Assembly (NCBI RefSeq): GCF_040958095.1
Contig: NC_091188.1
Coordinates: 6,268,716 to 6,332,715, forward strand
Length of the DNA: 64,000 bases
Source of the DNA: Procambarus clarkii
Taxonomy: Eukaryota; Arthropoda; Malacostraca; Decapoda; Cambaridae
Reading direction: 5' to 3'
The position numbers and the translations under genes were made by a program. This document shows, piece by piece, positions 35,390-46,904 of the stretch. The notes under the pieces are model-generated. The model was not told where the DNA came from and did no database searches. It worked only from the letters and a program-made list of their open reading frames with translations. How positions within the stretch are numbered: position 1 is the stretch's first letter; each line of letters opens with the position of its first letter.

Positions 35390-36520
35390 TTACAAGCACG
35401 GATTCATCAAATACAGACTGTCAAATTCTTTGACTTTGTTCAGCATCTGTATTCATTTTTTGCTGGTTCCACTCATTGCTAGAATGTATTGACATTATCT
35501 TTAGGAAAAGATTTTGTGGTCAAGCATCTGAAACACACACGATGATCAGCCCATTTTGGTGCTGTGAATGCACTGTATGGGGGTTTCAAGAAAATAAAAC
35601 ATGCACTGGATTTTCTTATCAGCTGACAATGAACAGCAAGTGAATGCAAAGTGAGAGGCAGAAGGACTGAGCAAAAAAAATGGAAAACCTGGTAACAATC
35701 CTTCTCACAATTCTTTGGAATGACATGCTAGAAAGAATGAATAAAACAAACAAAGTCCTGCAATCAATGGATGTGAAAATCCTTGTTGCCACGAATCTTC
35801 TTGAGTCTATGAAAACCTATCTTCAGGAAACTAGAGACAAATCTAGTGAATATGAATTCAAAGCCAGGAGTGCATGTCCAGATACAGATTATAGTGATGG
35901 GAAAAAAACAGGAATGAAAAAGAAGTGTGCATCTTAGTAGATATGACGGATCAGCAGAAGTGGTATTTCAAAAATTCCCAGGTGAAAACTTTCCTCCCTA
36001 TTCTGGACACACTAATCTTTGAACTAATAAAACGTGCAGAGACTTATTCACAGATTGGAAATCTGTTTTCTTTCTTCAGTGAATTTAAAACCCTTGCCTC
36101 TGATGCACTAAAAAAAAGTGTGAACATCTGGCTAATATGTATCACAAAGACCTGAATTATGATGATCTTTGAAATGAATGTGAGCATCTCAAGCACCACA
36201 TGGCTCTTGATAAAAATTGTGAGACTCTCCCCGCACTGTACAGTAAAATAATTTCGGACAATTTGAAATCTGTATTCCCGAATGTTGAAATTGTACTCAA
36301 GAGTGTTCATGTGCATGATGGAAACCAACAGTGCAGGAGAATATTCTTTTTCAAGACTGAAACTTATAAAAAAAATCTGCTTCATAGCACAATGGGGCAG
36401 CATTGTTTGAACTGGCTTTCACTCATGTGCATGGAAAATTACATCCTGAAGATCATTGACTTCAAGCCAATAATAAAGCAATTCTTTGAAAAGAAATGCA
36501 GCAAATGCATGTTATAATAT
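35390..36520 (+). pseudogene. hAT/ZMYM1-like transposase-derived gene, broken
   Basis: Frame-broken coding across about 1.1 kb: FDFVQHLYSFFAGSTH, GKDFVVKHLKHTR, AVNALYGGFKKIKHALDFLI, LLTILWNDMLERMNKTNKVL (35,700), VKTFLPILDTLIFELIKRAE (35,980), LFSFFSEFKTLASDALKK (36,065), VFPNVEIVLKS (36,270), LHSTMGQHCLNWLSLMCMEN (36,385) and IDFKPIIKQFFEKKC (36,460). This is the order of the hAT-type catalytic/dimerisation region in zinc finger MYM-type protein 1-like proteins. Stops and frameshifts interrupt it at least five times, so it is dead. A 3' AATAAA is present near 36,685. Confidence 0.7.
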
Positions 36521-36696
36521 GAAGTTAGTTGTAATTTCATACTATGCCATTTAATCTGTGTAGCTTACTGAGTATTATTGTGTTTTTCAAGCCTTGTGTA
36601 TTGTTCAAATGTTGATCATATTGATTAGTTGCTGCTCTGCAGCATGTTTTTAATGTTTTAACACCAGTTTTGTTGAAGTGCCAATAAAATAAATAT

Positions 36697-37260
36697 ATGT
36701 TTAATATTATCGACTATTTACTTTTTATTCCTGCTAGTGGTTATCGTAGGGGCCCCAGCACACTGGTTCGCCAAGGGGTGCCCATAATGCTGTTAAGACA
36801 GCCCTGCTTTCTGGTCGTCAGGTGGATGCCTACATCAGCCTTAAAACTGAGATTGGAGAACCTGGCTGGCATTGCTCTAAATTTTCCCTCTCCAAACGAA
36901 TGGGGGAGGTGGAGTGAACAAGCTCACACTAGTTCCAATAGAATTCAATCGTCTGTTTACATAGTTGAGGGAGTTCTTTCGACAGGTGTTGCTGGTTTGG
37001 TCTCTTTTTTTTTTTTTAATCCAGCTGTAGTTTGTTTTGACTCACTGACTTCCTGGTTGCCTTCCCTAGTGAGGTGGCAAAAATAAATGTCACCACTTTC
37101 TATGCCTCTGTGTGGGGAGGGGGGGGGGGGATGGGAGCCAGGTGCTGGCTCCGGTCCCTGGTAGGCCTCTAGAACTCTATGGCTGATGTGACCCAGAAGA
37201 TGGTAAGCATCTCTTCATATAGCTGAGGGGAGCCATTGGGGCTCACCCAGAAATTGGCAT
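36697..37260 (+). other. Right end of the DIRS-like relic and flank
   Basis: It includes the right inverted repeat (36,844-36,980), a T-tract, and a segment with GAGCCAGGTGCTGGCTCCGG (a short hairpin) and GAGGGGAGCCATTGGGGCTC (another hairpin). The frame at 36,697-37,086 has no family match I recognise and I do not call it a gene. Confidence 0.35.
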
Positions 37261-38159
37261 TTCATTATCTTTAACACTGGTTTTTGTTGTTTATGACTTC
37301 TTGAAATTAACAATAGCAGATTTATGCAGTAATAACAACATCCAACATAAGCACATTTAAAGACACTAATTTATTTGATTAGTTAAAAGTGAAATTAAAT
37401 ATAGCAATCCAAGAATTAATAGTAAAGTGCATTGTTTACTCTGACATAATTATTTATGTCACTTATACTGTCACTTAATTATTTTGGGCACTTATAGCTG
37501 TTTATTTCAGTGTCAATGAAATAAGCTTGAACTGTACAATATTTTATTATAAATATATATAATATATATATAATATATATATAATATATATATATATAAT
37601 ATATATATAATATATATATGATGTGGCAAACAACATGAATATCCTCACCAGATTACTGAGCACTTTGTTGAGTTGGACTTGAGCAGCTGTAAGCATAGCG
37701 CCTGACGGCCAATTGAGAGTTATCTTGTAACGTGTAATTTAGGAGTTTATTATATTGTAAATATCGTCAAAATTGTTGTCTTTTCACAATGTTGCACATT
37801 TCTTATCTTTTGTATGTAAAAATATTCTTCGCTATTTTCAGTCGCAAGTTCTAGTTTGCAGTTGGTATTGAGCCTTATTGCACCCTTTTGATTTTCAGTG
37901 TGATATAGGTACACTGAAGATCTGTATGTTTATTATTATGAAAGGAATATCTGCACCAAGACATGTTTAATAGCTTCTTTCAGATTTATGTTACAGGAAA
38001 AGCAATCAATGTGTATTCATGGCAGACATGTCAGTCTCATCACATATACTAATGTCATCTTAAGATTAATTTGTTAAATTTGAAGAAGATGAAAGACTTT
38101 CTTTGGTTGTTTCCTTAACCTTCATATTCAAATAGCATGTTTTATTGAATCTTTACATG
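37261..38159. other. AT-rich intergenic DNA
   Basis: It contains a nested ATATAATATATATAATATAT tract at 37,553-37,622 that can self-pair. No gene. Confidence 0.5.
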
Positions 38160-38739
38160 GGAAATTCTAACAATACTACTGCTACTGATATCTCCAGAGA
38201 AGTTTCAAGGAGATACCCATCAATGCAGTTCAAAATAATTAAGAGAGCCTAAATAAAATACTATGAAAACAAATTTGAGCAAATTAAGGGTAACAATAAG
38301 AAAACATGGAGCACTATCTCCCAAATATTAGGATCAAAATAGATCTTGAAGAAGCCAATTCTCCTATCCAATGGTGATGGTGTGCTTTCTGCCTCTGACA
38401 CTGCCATTAAATTCAACAGTTTCTTTTCATCCACTGGCACATCTATTGCAAATGATATCCCATCTTCCCTAACTAATATTAAGGACTACCTTACAGGAAA
38501 CTATCCAGTCTCTGTACCTAACTCCCACTAATACGTCTGATGTTAATGAGATACAGTATTCCTTTCTCTTAAAGTCAAGTGCCCTTGCTGAGATACTAAC
38601 TCTAATTTACTAAAAAGCCTCTAGATTTCTAGCTCCGGCCATTGCATTGCTCTATAACAAATCACTTTAATTAACTCCAAACCATTCTTGATATTCTAAA
38701 AAAAGCGAGAGTAACCCCATTCAACAAATGTGGTGATCT

Positions 38740-39015
38740 CAAATTCAAATTTTTATTTAGGTAAAATTACATACATAGAAGACGAGTTACAAACATAATG
38801 TTGGATTTATAGATAGAGCTGGTACATACAATACCTAAACATCTCACAAGACCTTGACATCTCACTGATGTCAACAATTTCAGACCTACTGTATATTTAT
38901 TATTTATTTATTTATATATATACAAGAAGGTACATTGGGATTGTGAGGATACATAGGATAGTAATTACATTCTTGTAAAGCCACTAGTACGCGCAGCGTT
39001 TCGGGCAGATCAAAT
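38740..39015 (-). mobile_element. LINE 3' tails inserted in the Jockey-like relic
   Basis: The minus strand of 38,749-38,860 reads GGTATTGTATGTACCAGCTC, ATCCAACATTATGTTTG and TTTTACCTAAATAAAAATTT, the 3' end also seen at 31,300 and 40,260. A second piece (38,887-39,015) has CCCGAAACGCTGCGCGTACT on the minus strand. Confidence 0.55.
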
Positions 39016-39239
39016 ATCAATTCTGCCGTCTAAAATATTTGAAAAACTAATCTATAACCAGTTATACTCTTATCTAGCTAAACACAATATACTTAACTCT
39101 TGCCAAATATGGCTTTAGACCTGCAAAAAAAGCACTAACCATGCACTGATTAGTATGATTAATTAACATGATGCTCTTGATTAAAATGAGTTCCCTATTG
39201 GGGGTTATTTGTTGACCTACGTAAGGCTTTTGTACATAT

Positions 39240-39420
39240 CTTGATGTGATGATGTGCAGTGAATTATGTAACTAGCTCATCAAGACTGCCTGTAACTTTA
39301 GCTAAAATGAATTTTGAGGTGCAGTCCCTGAGCTCATTATAACCTCTATATAATCCTTTCCACTACTGCCCCACAGGATGGATATAGGTAAGAGTGCATA
39401 ATCAATGAACTTTTAACACT
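39240..39420 (+). mobile_element. LINE 3' tail repeat, diverged
   Basis: AACTAGCTCATCAAGACTGC, TGCAGTCCCTGAGCTCATTA and GCATAATCAATGAACTTTTA, in sense orientation, aligned with 21,391-21,463. Confidence 0.5.
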
Positions 39421-39679
39421 GTTAACCACCACATACCTTCTTAAATTACATCATTATGGAGTTAAGAGGTCACTACCATCCAATATCTTCAGTTTTATCT
39501 TAGTGCCGGGCTCCTCCAGTATGTTTATAATGATTCTAATTCTCCCAGCCGGCCCGGGGAAGGAAGGGGCTGCGGGCGTACTTCCTCTATACAGAAATTT
39601 TTATCCCCTTCGGGTTCATTTTCTACTCTTAAAGGAAACACGCCATGTATGGGGGACTTTTTAATAATAAAATTCATAA

Positions 39680-40416
39680 TAAAAAATACACATACAAATA
39701 TGGTAATATTATATAGACAAAGTAACGTGAGAAAACTTACTAAGTCAAGTGACATTAGGACAATATCCAACTCTGGCCCCAGACATCACTCGGTACCCCT
39801 GCTCAAATCTCTGAATATGTTAGACATTAAGTCACTGCACATTCTCTCATGTGTATTATACATATATAAAACGCTAAACTATAATGCCAATCCTGATCTC
39901 AAAAGCTTCATAGAAGGTTGTAACAGAACCCATGAGCACCACACCAGAAATAAATAGTTTTGATATTCCTAGAGTACGACTTAATCAAACTAGAAATTCA
40001 CTACAAATCAAGGGGCCCAGAATGTGGAATGACCTTCCCAACCATGTTAAAGACTGTACCTCTCTCAACCAGTTTAAGTTAAAAACGAAGCTATACCTAA
40101 TAAATTCCCTGTAACCTACCTTACCCTTCTATTGTCAACCAATGTCTGTTTTTTTTTTAAAGAGCGCTGTTTGACGACATAATTGTATTTGTGCTGCTTT
40201 TTCATCTGTGTTTTCATTTCTTGTTTTCATTCTACTCATTATGCTCAATTAGTCTTAAGCTTGTCATTTAAGTTTATCATGCCCGAAACGCTTTGCGTAA
40301 TAGTGGCTTTAGGCATTGTATGTACTAGCTCTACCTATAAGTCAACCAATCTTTGTAAAAATTTACTTTATGTATGTACCTTACCTAAATAAACATTTTT
40401 TTTTTTTTTTTTTACT
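39680..40416 (+). mobile_element. Jockey-like LINE 3' end
   Basis: RT C-terminus in two frames: HSVPLLKSLNMLDIKSLHIL, CVLYIYKTLNYNANPDLKS, then after a frameshift near 39,945 INSFDIPRVRLNQTRNSL, GPRMWNDLPNHVKDCTSL, stop at 40112-40114. The 3' UTR has CCCGAAACGCTTTGCGTAAT and CTAAATAAACA, and ends in about 20 T. Confidence 0.65.
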
Positions 40417-40549
40417 ATAAAGTTACAAGTTAACTTAATAAATAGTTTCCTAACAGATATAGAGTATATATATAACTAAGTAACTTGCATAAAGGACACA
40501 GTAGTAACATAAAGTAACAAAAGTGAGTAACAAAGTATGTACCATACCA

Positions 40550-40740
40550 TACATAGTCCATTCTGCAGTACGGCGACCAAATTTGAACTGCATAATCTAA
40601 ATGGGACCTAACAAGAGCATGATAAAACTAATGAATATCATTAGTTGCTTTATTAGTAACGCTTCCTAGAAACAAATCCCAGTATCCTATTTGCCTTCTT
40701 ACATAAAAATATAAGAAATAAGGAATCTGCATAAAATCTA
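40550..40740 (-). mobile_element. CR1-like LINE fragment, minus strand
   Basis: It contains TTTGAACTGCATAATCTAAA and TGGGACCTAACAAGAGCATG, the antisense of the conserved LVRPHLDYAVQFW region seen in the young LINEs. It is diverged and frame-broken. Confidence 0.6.
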
Positions 40741-40784
40741 TTGGCCCAAATGAGCCAGTTCCAATTTAAATTTACATTTACAAT

Positions 40785-42062
40785 TTAAATTTATTATTAA
40801 ATTAATAATTGAGTCGCAACATGGTTTTATAAATGGCCGTTCATGTTTAACAAATTTGTTATCTTTTTATTCTAGCATTGTTGAGGCAGTTGATAGTGGT
40901 AAGGATTGCGATGTTGTATACCTTGACTTTAGCAAAGCTTTTGATACAGTGCCACATGAAAGACTGATTAAAAAAATAGAGTCTCATGGTATTGGGGGTG
41001 CTATATTAAGCTGGATTAGGGCATGGCTATACCAAAGGAAACAGAGAGTTAGTATAAATGGAATCAAGTCAGAGTGGGAAAATGTTGTAAGTGGAGTGCC
41101 TCAAGGCTCTGTCCTGGGACCTCTGTTGTTTATAATATATATAAATGATTTAGATTCAGGTTTGAGTAGCAACATTTGCAAATTTGCCGATGATACGAAA
41201 ATCGGTAGGGAAATTAATTCGGAGGAGGACTCACTATCACTTCAAGTTGATCTAGATAGGGTTTTGAAATGGTCAAAGGATTGGCAGATGCAGTTTAATG
41301 CTGATAAATGTAAAGTTCTGAGGTTAGGTAATGATGATAGAGTTACAAGATACGAGCTAGATGGTGTTGTGATTGCGAAGTCGGATTGCGAAAGGGATCT
41401 GGGAGTTATGATTAGTAAGAATTTAAAACAAAAGGATCAATGCATAAATGTTCGTAATAAGGCAAATCGGACACTTGGATTTATTAATCGCAGCGTTAGT
41501 AACAAGACACCTGGTGTGGTTCTCAAGCTATATCTTGCTCTAGTTAGGCCCCATTTAGATTATGCAGTTCAGTTTTGGTCGCCATATTATAGAATGGATA
41601 TAAATTCACTTGAACGTGTCCAGCGTAGGATGACTAAGTTAATTCCCCAAATTAGAAATCTTTCATATGAAGAAAGATTAACAAAGCTTAAGTTGCATTC
41701 ACTGGAAAGGCGAAGAGTTAGGGGTGACATGATAGAGGTTTACAAGTGGATGAATGGACATAACCGGGGGGATATTAATAGGGTATTAAAAGTATCAACA
41801 CAGGACAGAACACGAAACAATGGATATAAATTGGATAAGTTTAGATTTAGGAAAGACTTGGGTAAATACTGGTTCAGTAACAGGGTTGTTGATTTGTGGA
41901 ACCAATTGCCGCGTAACATTGTGGAGGTGGGGTCCCTCGATTGTTTCAAGCACGGGTTGGACAAGTATATGAGTGGGATTGGGTGGTTATAGAATAGGAG
42001 CTGCCTCGTATGGGCCAATAGGCCTTCTGCAGTTACCTTTGTTCTTATGTTCTTATGTTCTT
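40785..42062 (+). mobile_element. Young 5'-truncated CR1-like LINE, reverse transcriptase ORF
   Basis: An open frame of about 400 codons runs from about 40,789 (no ATG of its own; first internal ATG at 40856) to the stop at 41990-41992. It encodes the C-terminal two thirds of a non-LTR reverse transcriptase: VYLDFSKAFDTVPHERL (motif A), GVPQGSVLGPLLFIIYIND (motif B), FADDTKIG (motif C, catalytic DD), the thumb, and the terminal RVVDLWNQLPRNIVEVGS block. It is followed by about 70 bases of 3' UTR and a (TTCTTATG)n tail. It is uninterrupted, and its protein appears identical to that of the copy at 54,348-55,787. The endonuclease and N-terminal RT are missing, so it is a dead-on-arrival copy of a recently active family. 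Confidence 0.85.
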
Positions 42063-42469
42063 TGTTTTTACGGTGTTGATTCTTAGCGTTCATAGGGTTC
42101 AGCATGGGTTTTTATTTTTTTTTGACAAATAAACAACCCAAGAATTAGATGGGTTTCTTCCTACAGACATCCATAACAGGAAGACTGGCAAGCATGAGGC
42201 TGGCTACCTTTACACAAGAAGCAACTTTTGTAAAGTTGCTTGTATAGTCACAGACACAAGGTCCGAGCGTATCCTGGTCAACACTTCTGATATGGGTTGA
42301 TCAGCAGGACATGTTTTGTTGACCTGTACAGTGGCTGTATTGCTGTTGGTCACATTCTTGTTGTTAGTCATATTGTTGTTGGCTTTATGGCGATTATGTT
42401 GTTAATCGCAACAGAATGCGGAATTTCCTGGCCACATCCCTCATGTAACCAATAAGTGATAACTCCACT
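42063..42469. other. Non-coding interval
   Basis: No recognised element; TTGTTG-rich at 42,350-42,400. Confidence 0.4.
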
Positions 42470-42640
42470 ACAGCTAAAACTGTTCTCGACTCATAATCGG
42501 GAATTCCGGGCTCGAATCCCAGGCGAAACAGGAATGGTTGAACGCTTTACTTGTCACCTATAATGCCCCTGCTCACCTGGCAGGTACCCAGGAATTAGCT
42601 TGTTGTGTGGGGCCCCCCACAACAAGCGGACGTACGCTTA
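42470..42640 (+). mobile_element. tRNA-derived SINE, degraded
   Basis: B-box-like GGGCTCGAATCCC at 42508-42520, followed by TAATGCCCCTGCTCACCTGG and GGTACCCAGGAATTAG, a body shared with other SINEs in the window in inverse order. The A box is weak. Confidence 0.5.
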
Positions 42641-43040
42641 ATTTACGTTGTTGAGTAGATTAGTAGTTTAGTGAGTTTCATATTTATTTAGCAGTCTTGA
42701 TTACAGTACTGGTTGTTGGCATTGTCGTAGACGTTCAGACAGAGCTTGGAGGAGAGCAGAGAGAGGCCGGAGTCGCGGAGCTCTATGCGGGAGAGCTTGG
42801 CGGCTCGATGGGGGAATCGTGAGTGCCTGAACTCGATGGGGAGCGAGAGCATTGTAGCTCGATGCGGTCGTAATCTGATTTGTGTCGAAGCTGTAGCGTC
42901 TTGGGGTCGATTAGAACTGTACACGCCGAGTGCTACATTCTTGAGGTTGAAGAAGTGAGGTAAATCCAAAGCGTCTATACTCGAGATATATCTGAATCTG
43001 ATATCTGAATCACTGTGGAAATTGTACTACTGGCTATTCA
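42641..43040. other. Unassigned GC-richer segment
   Basis: A 70-codon plus frame (42,746-42,958) with no family resemblance. No splice or poly(A) context. Not called a gene. Confidence 0.3.
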
Positions 43041-43112
43041 TGTTGTTGTTGTTTAAGATTCAGCTACTCGGAACAAACAGTTCCAAGTAGCACGGGCTAT
43101 AGTGAGCCCGTA
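43041..43112 (+). repeat. Two-hairpin short element, family 1
   Basis: GTTGTTGTTTAAGATTCA, stem 1 GCTACT-C-GGAAC / GTTCC-A-AGTAGC with loop AAACA, stem 2 ACGGGCT-ATAGTG-AGCCCGT. Stem 1 has 11 base pairs around one internal mismatch. Confidence 0.75.
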
Positions 43113-44151
43113 GTGGCATATATGAGCGGGGTTTAACTTGAAGCTATTCACTTCCCGCTTGCCTAAATTTGGTGACTACACCTCAGCTTCATCCAGCAGA
43201 ATGGAAAGAATGTTACCTGTAATTATGGAAAGTATTTGAGTAGTCATAATTAGTGTTAATTAGTTTGCCATTAAGGCAAATACTGTCCTCATTAAGGTAA
43301 TGAGAGATTGTAGCTATAAAGTTTACTCGCTACAGTTGCATCCTGGGAAAGGTCAGTAAACCGACCCAGGAGGAGGGGGAGGCTTGACATACAAGCCCTG
43401 TACATATACACTGGCTGCCTGTCCCCCACCCCCCCCCCCAACACAATGAACTATATAAACTATGGGAAAATTATAATTTACCCCTAACTCCGTCCCCGCA
43501 CCATTTACATTGGCATCAACTTGCTGAATAGGGTGAGTAGTGGGTTGGGGGTGGGGGGAGGAGATTGGAGAGCGGGTACGGCTGGGGGTGTGGAGAAGGA
43601 AGAGTTAGGTCAGTTTTTGTGATTGAGATTGTTGGAGGAGAGTATAGGCTGCCTGATGGTGTGCACATACACACATAGCTGCTAGTGTAACAGCCCATCC
43701 TCCTGTTTTGGGAGTACCTATAGCAACGATCACGACCATAGATTATATATACCGACGTACAACGAAAGTAGAAATTGAACTATTGAGATGGACAAACCGG
43801 AAAACTATTTTTGACTTTCCTAGGCCTAGGAATATTATATATATATTTGTTTAGGAATTCCTTACTAGTCAGTATACTAGACTATATAAAAGTTAAGTAC
43901 GTACGAATTCGTGACAATTGATGATCGTCACAATAGGTACTATGTAAACAGAAGGATGGGTTGCAGCGTACCCAGTACTCATCTCTGTAAAAGAAGGCGG
44001 CGGAGAATGAGGTAATCGAAAAAAGTAGATGTTGTTGAAGGCAAGTGCGTCAACAGGTCGGCTTGTTGAGTGTCTTTGCTGAGTGTGTCTCCGCTCTCTC
44101 AGATAACAGAGAGAGAACAGCTCAGAGGGTGTTCTTCCTGTTGAGGGTGTG
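43113..44151. other. Non-coding interval
   Basis: It contains a C-run at 43,426 and G-rich sequence at 43,545-43,590. No gene seen. Confidence 0.4.
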
Positions 44152-44206
44152 TGATTGATGAAGATTAAGCCACCCAAGAAGTGGCATGGGCATGGATAGC
44201 CCGTAA
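44152..44206 (+). repeat. Two-hairpin short element, family 2 (single)
   Basis: GATTGATGAAGATTAAG, stem 1 GCCACC-CAAGA-AGTGGC (one mismatch), stem 2 TGGGC-ATGGATA-GCCCG, then TAA. Same architecture as family 1 with different stem bases. Confidence 0.65.
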
Positions 44207-45759
44207 TTGAGGGTGCTTTTATGGCGGTATGTTCACGATGAAGTGGCGCACAAACTACCACTATCTTCCCGGGTTAACACCCGGGTTTTTCCATCATCCC
44301 GGGTTAAAAACAAAAAAAAGATGGTGGCGAGCGAGGTCTGGGGACCACCCGCTTTTATTCAGCGCTGTCAACAAACTGTACTTCCTCTAAAAAGAGACGT
44401 ACAACGTTTCCTGTTGACAAAAAAACGAAAGTATACCCCTTAATTGTTGCAGCATTGTTTTCCTATTCCCATGACATACTGTGTAAGTGTTTAATATGCA
44501 CGACGTGTACTACGTACGCTACAGTATACAGTACACAAAAACATTAAACATATATTATGCAGTTCATTTAATTGCCCCGTGTTAGTTAAGTTACAGCCCC
44601 GCTTCTGTGCCAGGTAAGTCCACTACGGGCTCACTATAGCCCCTGTTACTTGGAACTTTTTGTTCCCAGTAGCTGAATCTTAAACAACAACAATTTATTT
44701 GCCAATGAGCTTAAAGTGCAAGGTCAGTCCACCGTTATGGTCTTCAACTCTCTAATTTGGCGATATATAAGGCATTCAAGACCTTCACAGCTGCCTCACT
44801 GACACAGTTGCCACATCCAGACTAGAGTGTATGAACCTGTAGACAAAACAACGTGACCGGGTGTCCCATTAGTATAGATGCAAGTGTAGACCAGACAAGT
44901 GGCAGGCGTATGGAGCAGTGAGGAGCTCTGGGAGTTGTAGTGGAGGATCACCAAAGTAGTTTAAGTGCCGGTAATAATTATACAAATAAAATTAAATGTA
45001 TTGTTTGTGCATGATGGTCGTAAGTAATGATTAGTCCTTAATTAGCTTTAATCTAGAAGTGGCAATAATCAGGGTGATGTCAGTTATAATCTAAACAGTT
45101 GTAAGATGTGTGTGCTTACGTTGCAACCCATCCTCCGAATTGACAGTACGATTTAATACCAAGTACACTTTCTTACTATCATACACAGTGTATATTACAC
45201 TATTACATTTACCATATTCCCTCCCCCGATTTTTATTCTCCTCGTTATTTGCTAAGACACTCGGAATTTTAGGCTGAAATTTTCAATTTTAGTATACTGT
45301 ACTCAAGTTTTAAATATCAGTTATTTCTTTTTTAGGTTTATTAAACAATATAGATTTTATACAAAATTTTAAAATATCCCAAGTTTCTTTACAATTTATT
45401 GATATATTTTAGTTTTGTTTTATTAGTTGTATAAAACTGTAATATCAATATAGCTATAGGTAAAGTACTAATTGTAATTAAGAAGCAATAAAATTATTAT
45501 CTTCAAAAACTAAGACGGTTAGGTGAGGTTGTGGTTTTCTATTCAGTTTTTCAGGTAAACTCAAATATTCACAATATATTTGACTGCGATTTAATACTAA
45601 GTGAAAATAAGTACAATTTCTAACTGCTATGAATAGTACATAATTGCACTTAGTTTTATTTTTGGAGGACGGGCTGGTGATTACATAATGTGATATGTAT
45701 TATCATATATGTTACATATGTAAGTATTATAAACGCAGAAAGTTATATGTTACTAAAGA
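44207..45759. other. Non-coding interval with an inverted hairpin element
   Basis: ACCCGGGTTTTTCCATCATC flanked by CCCGGGTTAA repeats at 44,266-44,308 forms a small inverted repeat. AT-rich from 44,960. No gene. Confidence 0.4.
44623..44692 (-). repeat. Two-hairpin short element, family 1, inverted copy
   Basis: Minus strand: GTTGTTGTTTAAGATTCAGC, stem 1 with loop AAAAA, then a damaged stem 2 (GGGGCTATAGTGAGCCCGTA). Beyond it ACTTACCTGGCACAGAAGCG is shared with the copy at 47,110. Confidence 0.7.
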
Positions 45760-45845
45760 ACTCAACCTCGTGAAGGATTCGAACCTTAGATAGCCCCAAA
45801 CACGCTAACGTATCCAGTACGTTATCCACTTGACCATTGCAGACG
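45760..45845 (-). mobile_element. tRNA-like SINE head
   Basis: Minus strand: ATGGTCAAGTGGATAACGTA (A box) and AAGGTTCGAATCCTTCACG (B box), with T-arm-like pairing. The body beyond is not recognised. It is not a functional tRNA gene by stem pairing. Confidence 0.5.
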
Positions 45846-45944
45846 TTGATAGCCGAGGTTACTTAACCAACGACCCAAAAGCACTCGCAATGGGAAGAGT
45901 CAATTAACCTGTCTCACGACGGTCTAATCCCAGCAGTTTAGTTT

Positions 45945-45990
45945 AATTCATTTATTATGCACCCCATACCCATCTTGTGAACGGTGTAGG
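45945..45990 (-). mobile_element. LINE 3' tail repeat, short
   Basis: TAATTCATTTATTATGCACC and CCATACCCATCTTGTGAACG only. It joins directly to the Jockey-like RT relic at 46,000. Confidence 0.5.
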
Positions 45991-45999
45991 GTACATACT

Positions 46000-46830
46000 C
46001 AGTCCCTGTCAGTTTGGCTTCCGGTCCCAAAAGAGTACCAATGATGCAATTATTAGTCTCCTTGATATAATCTACTCAGCCCTTGACAAAAATGAGTTTC
46101 CGATTGGACTCTGTTAATCGACAAACTCCAGCATTATGGAATCCGAGGCCTTGCCCTGGACTATATCTGATCCTATCTTAGTGACAGACACCAATGTGTA
46201 GCCATCAATGATATAATCACTCCCATTCTGCCAGTAACCTTTGGAGTGCCACAGGGCAGCATCTTAATTGGGACCTATCCTATTTCTTATATATATCATC
46301 TTATATATATGATCTGCCTAATTTCTCTAACATTCTTAAACCTATATTGTTTGCTGATGATACCACCCTCATCTATTTAGACCCCAACCCACATACATTA
46401 AATAATGTTGTGAATAATGAATTTAAAAAAGTCCACTTATGGATATCAACTAACAAACTAACACTAAACATAAAAAAGACCTGCTACATCTTATTTGGAA
46501 GCAAATCAACAAATGCAATTCAGCTACAGATAAACAGTAATAATATCAATAATAAAAATGATGGAAAGTTTCTTGCCTATTCCTAGACAAGAGACTTCAG
46601 TACCCACATACAACACATAACTAAGAAAGTCTCTAAAACAGTTGGTATACTCTCCAAAATCAGATATTATGTTCCTAACTCTGCTCTCCTCTCACTATAT
46701 TATGCACTAATCTATCCCTATCTTAATTATGGTGTCTGTGCATGGGGTTCTACCACTGCAAACCACCTCAAGCCCATCATCACCCAGCAAAAACCTAATT
46801 TCTTCATAGTTTCCTACTCTGTGTTTTAAA
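46000..46830 (+). mobile_element. Jockey-like reverse transcriptase relic
   Basis: Frame-broken RT: LLVSLI (46,050), then ILKPILFADDTTLIYL with the catalytic FADD at 46,345, KKVHLWISTNKLTLNIKK, CYILFGSKSTNAIQL, SKTVGILSKIRYYVPNSAL, YYALIYPYLNYGVCAWGST (46,700) and LKPIITQ. A single frame is open only for 46,347-46,586. The 5' end abuts a LINE-tail repeat at 45,945. Confidence 0.65.
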
Positions 46831-46904
46831 ATTGCTCTGTATATTATATATATATATACTGTATATCGATTTCACTGCCTCAGATCTACAATTTTTTTTT
46901 TGAA

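Larger units (their letters stand above)
33921..36980 (+). mobile_element. Relic DIRS-like element bounded by diverged inverted terminal repeats
   Basis: The left arm, read on the minus strand (AACTGAGCTTGGGTATGC, AAACAAGTTAGGGAGGTGG, GTTTACATAGTTGGAAGG), parallels the right arm on the plus strand (AACTGAGATTGGAGAACC, AAACGAATGGGGGAGGTGG, GTTTACATAGTTGAGGG). DIRS elements end in inverted repeats (family knowledge). The inside holds the recombinase fragment, a minus CR1-like tail and a hAT-like pseudogene, so it is nested and heavily deleted. Confidence 0.5.
38160..39420 (+). mobile_element. Jockey-like LINE relic, linker and N-terminal RT, interrupted
   Basis: It encodes NNKKTWSTISQILGSK, LLSNGDGVLSASDTA, IKFNSFFSSTGTSIANDIPS (38,400), SSALAEILTLIY, FLAPAIALLYNKSL (38,630), and after an interruption PSKIFEKLIYNQLYSYLAKH (39,030-39,090) and KSTNHALI. 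The interruption (about 38,740-39,015) consists of two minus-strand LINE 3' tails. Multiple frameshifts are present. Confidence 0.6.

Noticed and set aside
42746..42958. 70-codon plus frame with basic/acidic composition
   Set aside because: No recognisable family, no gene context, overlaps frames on both strands.
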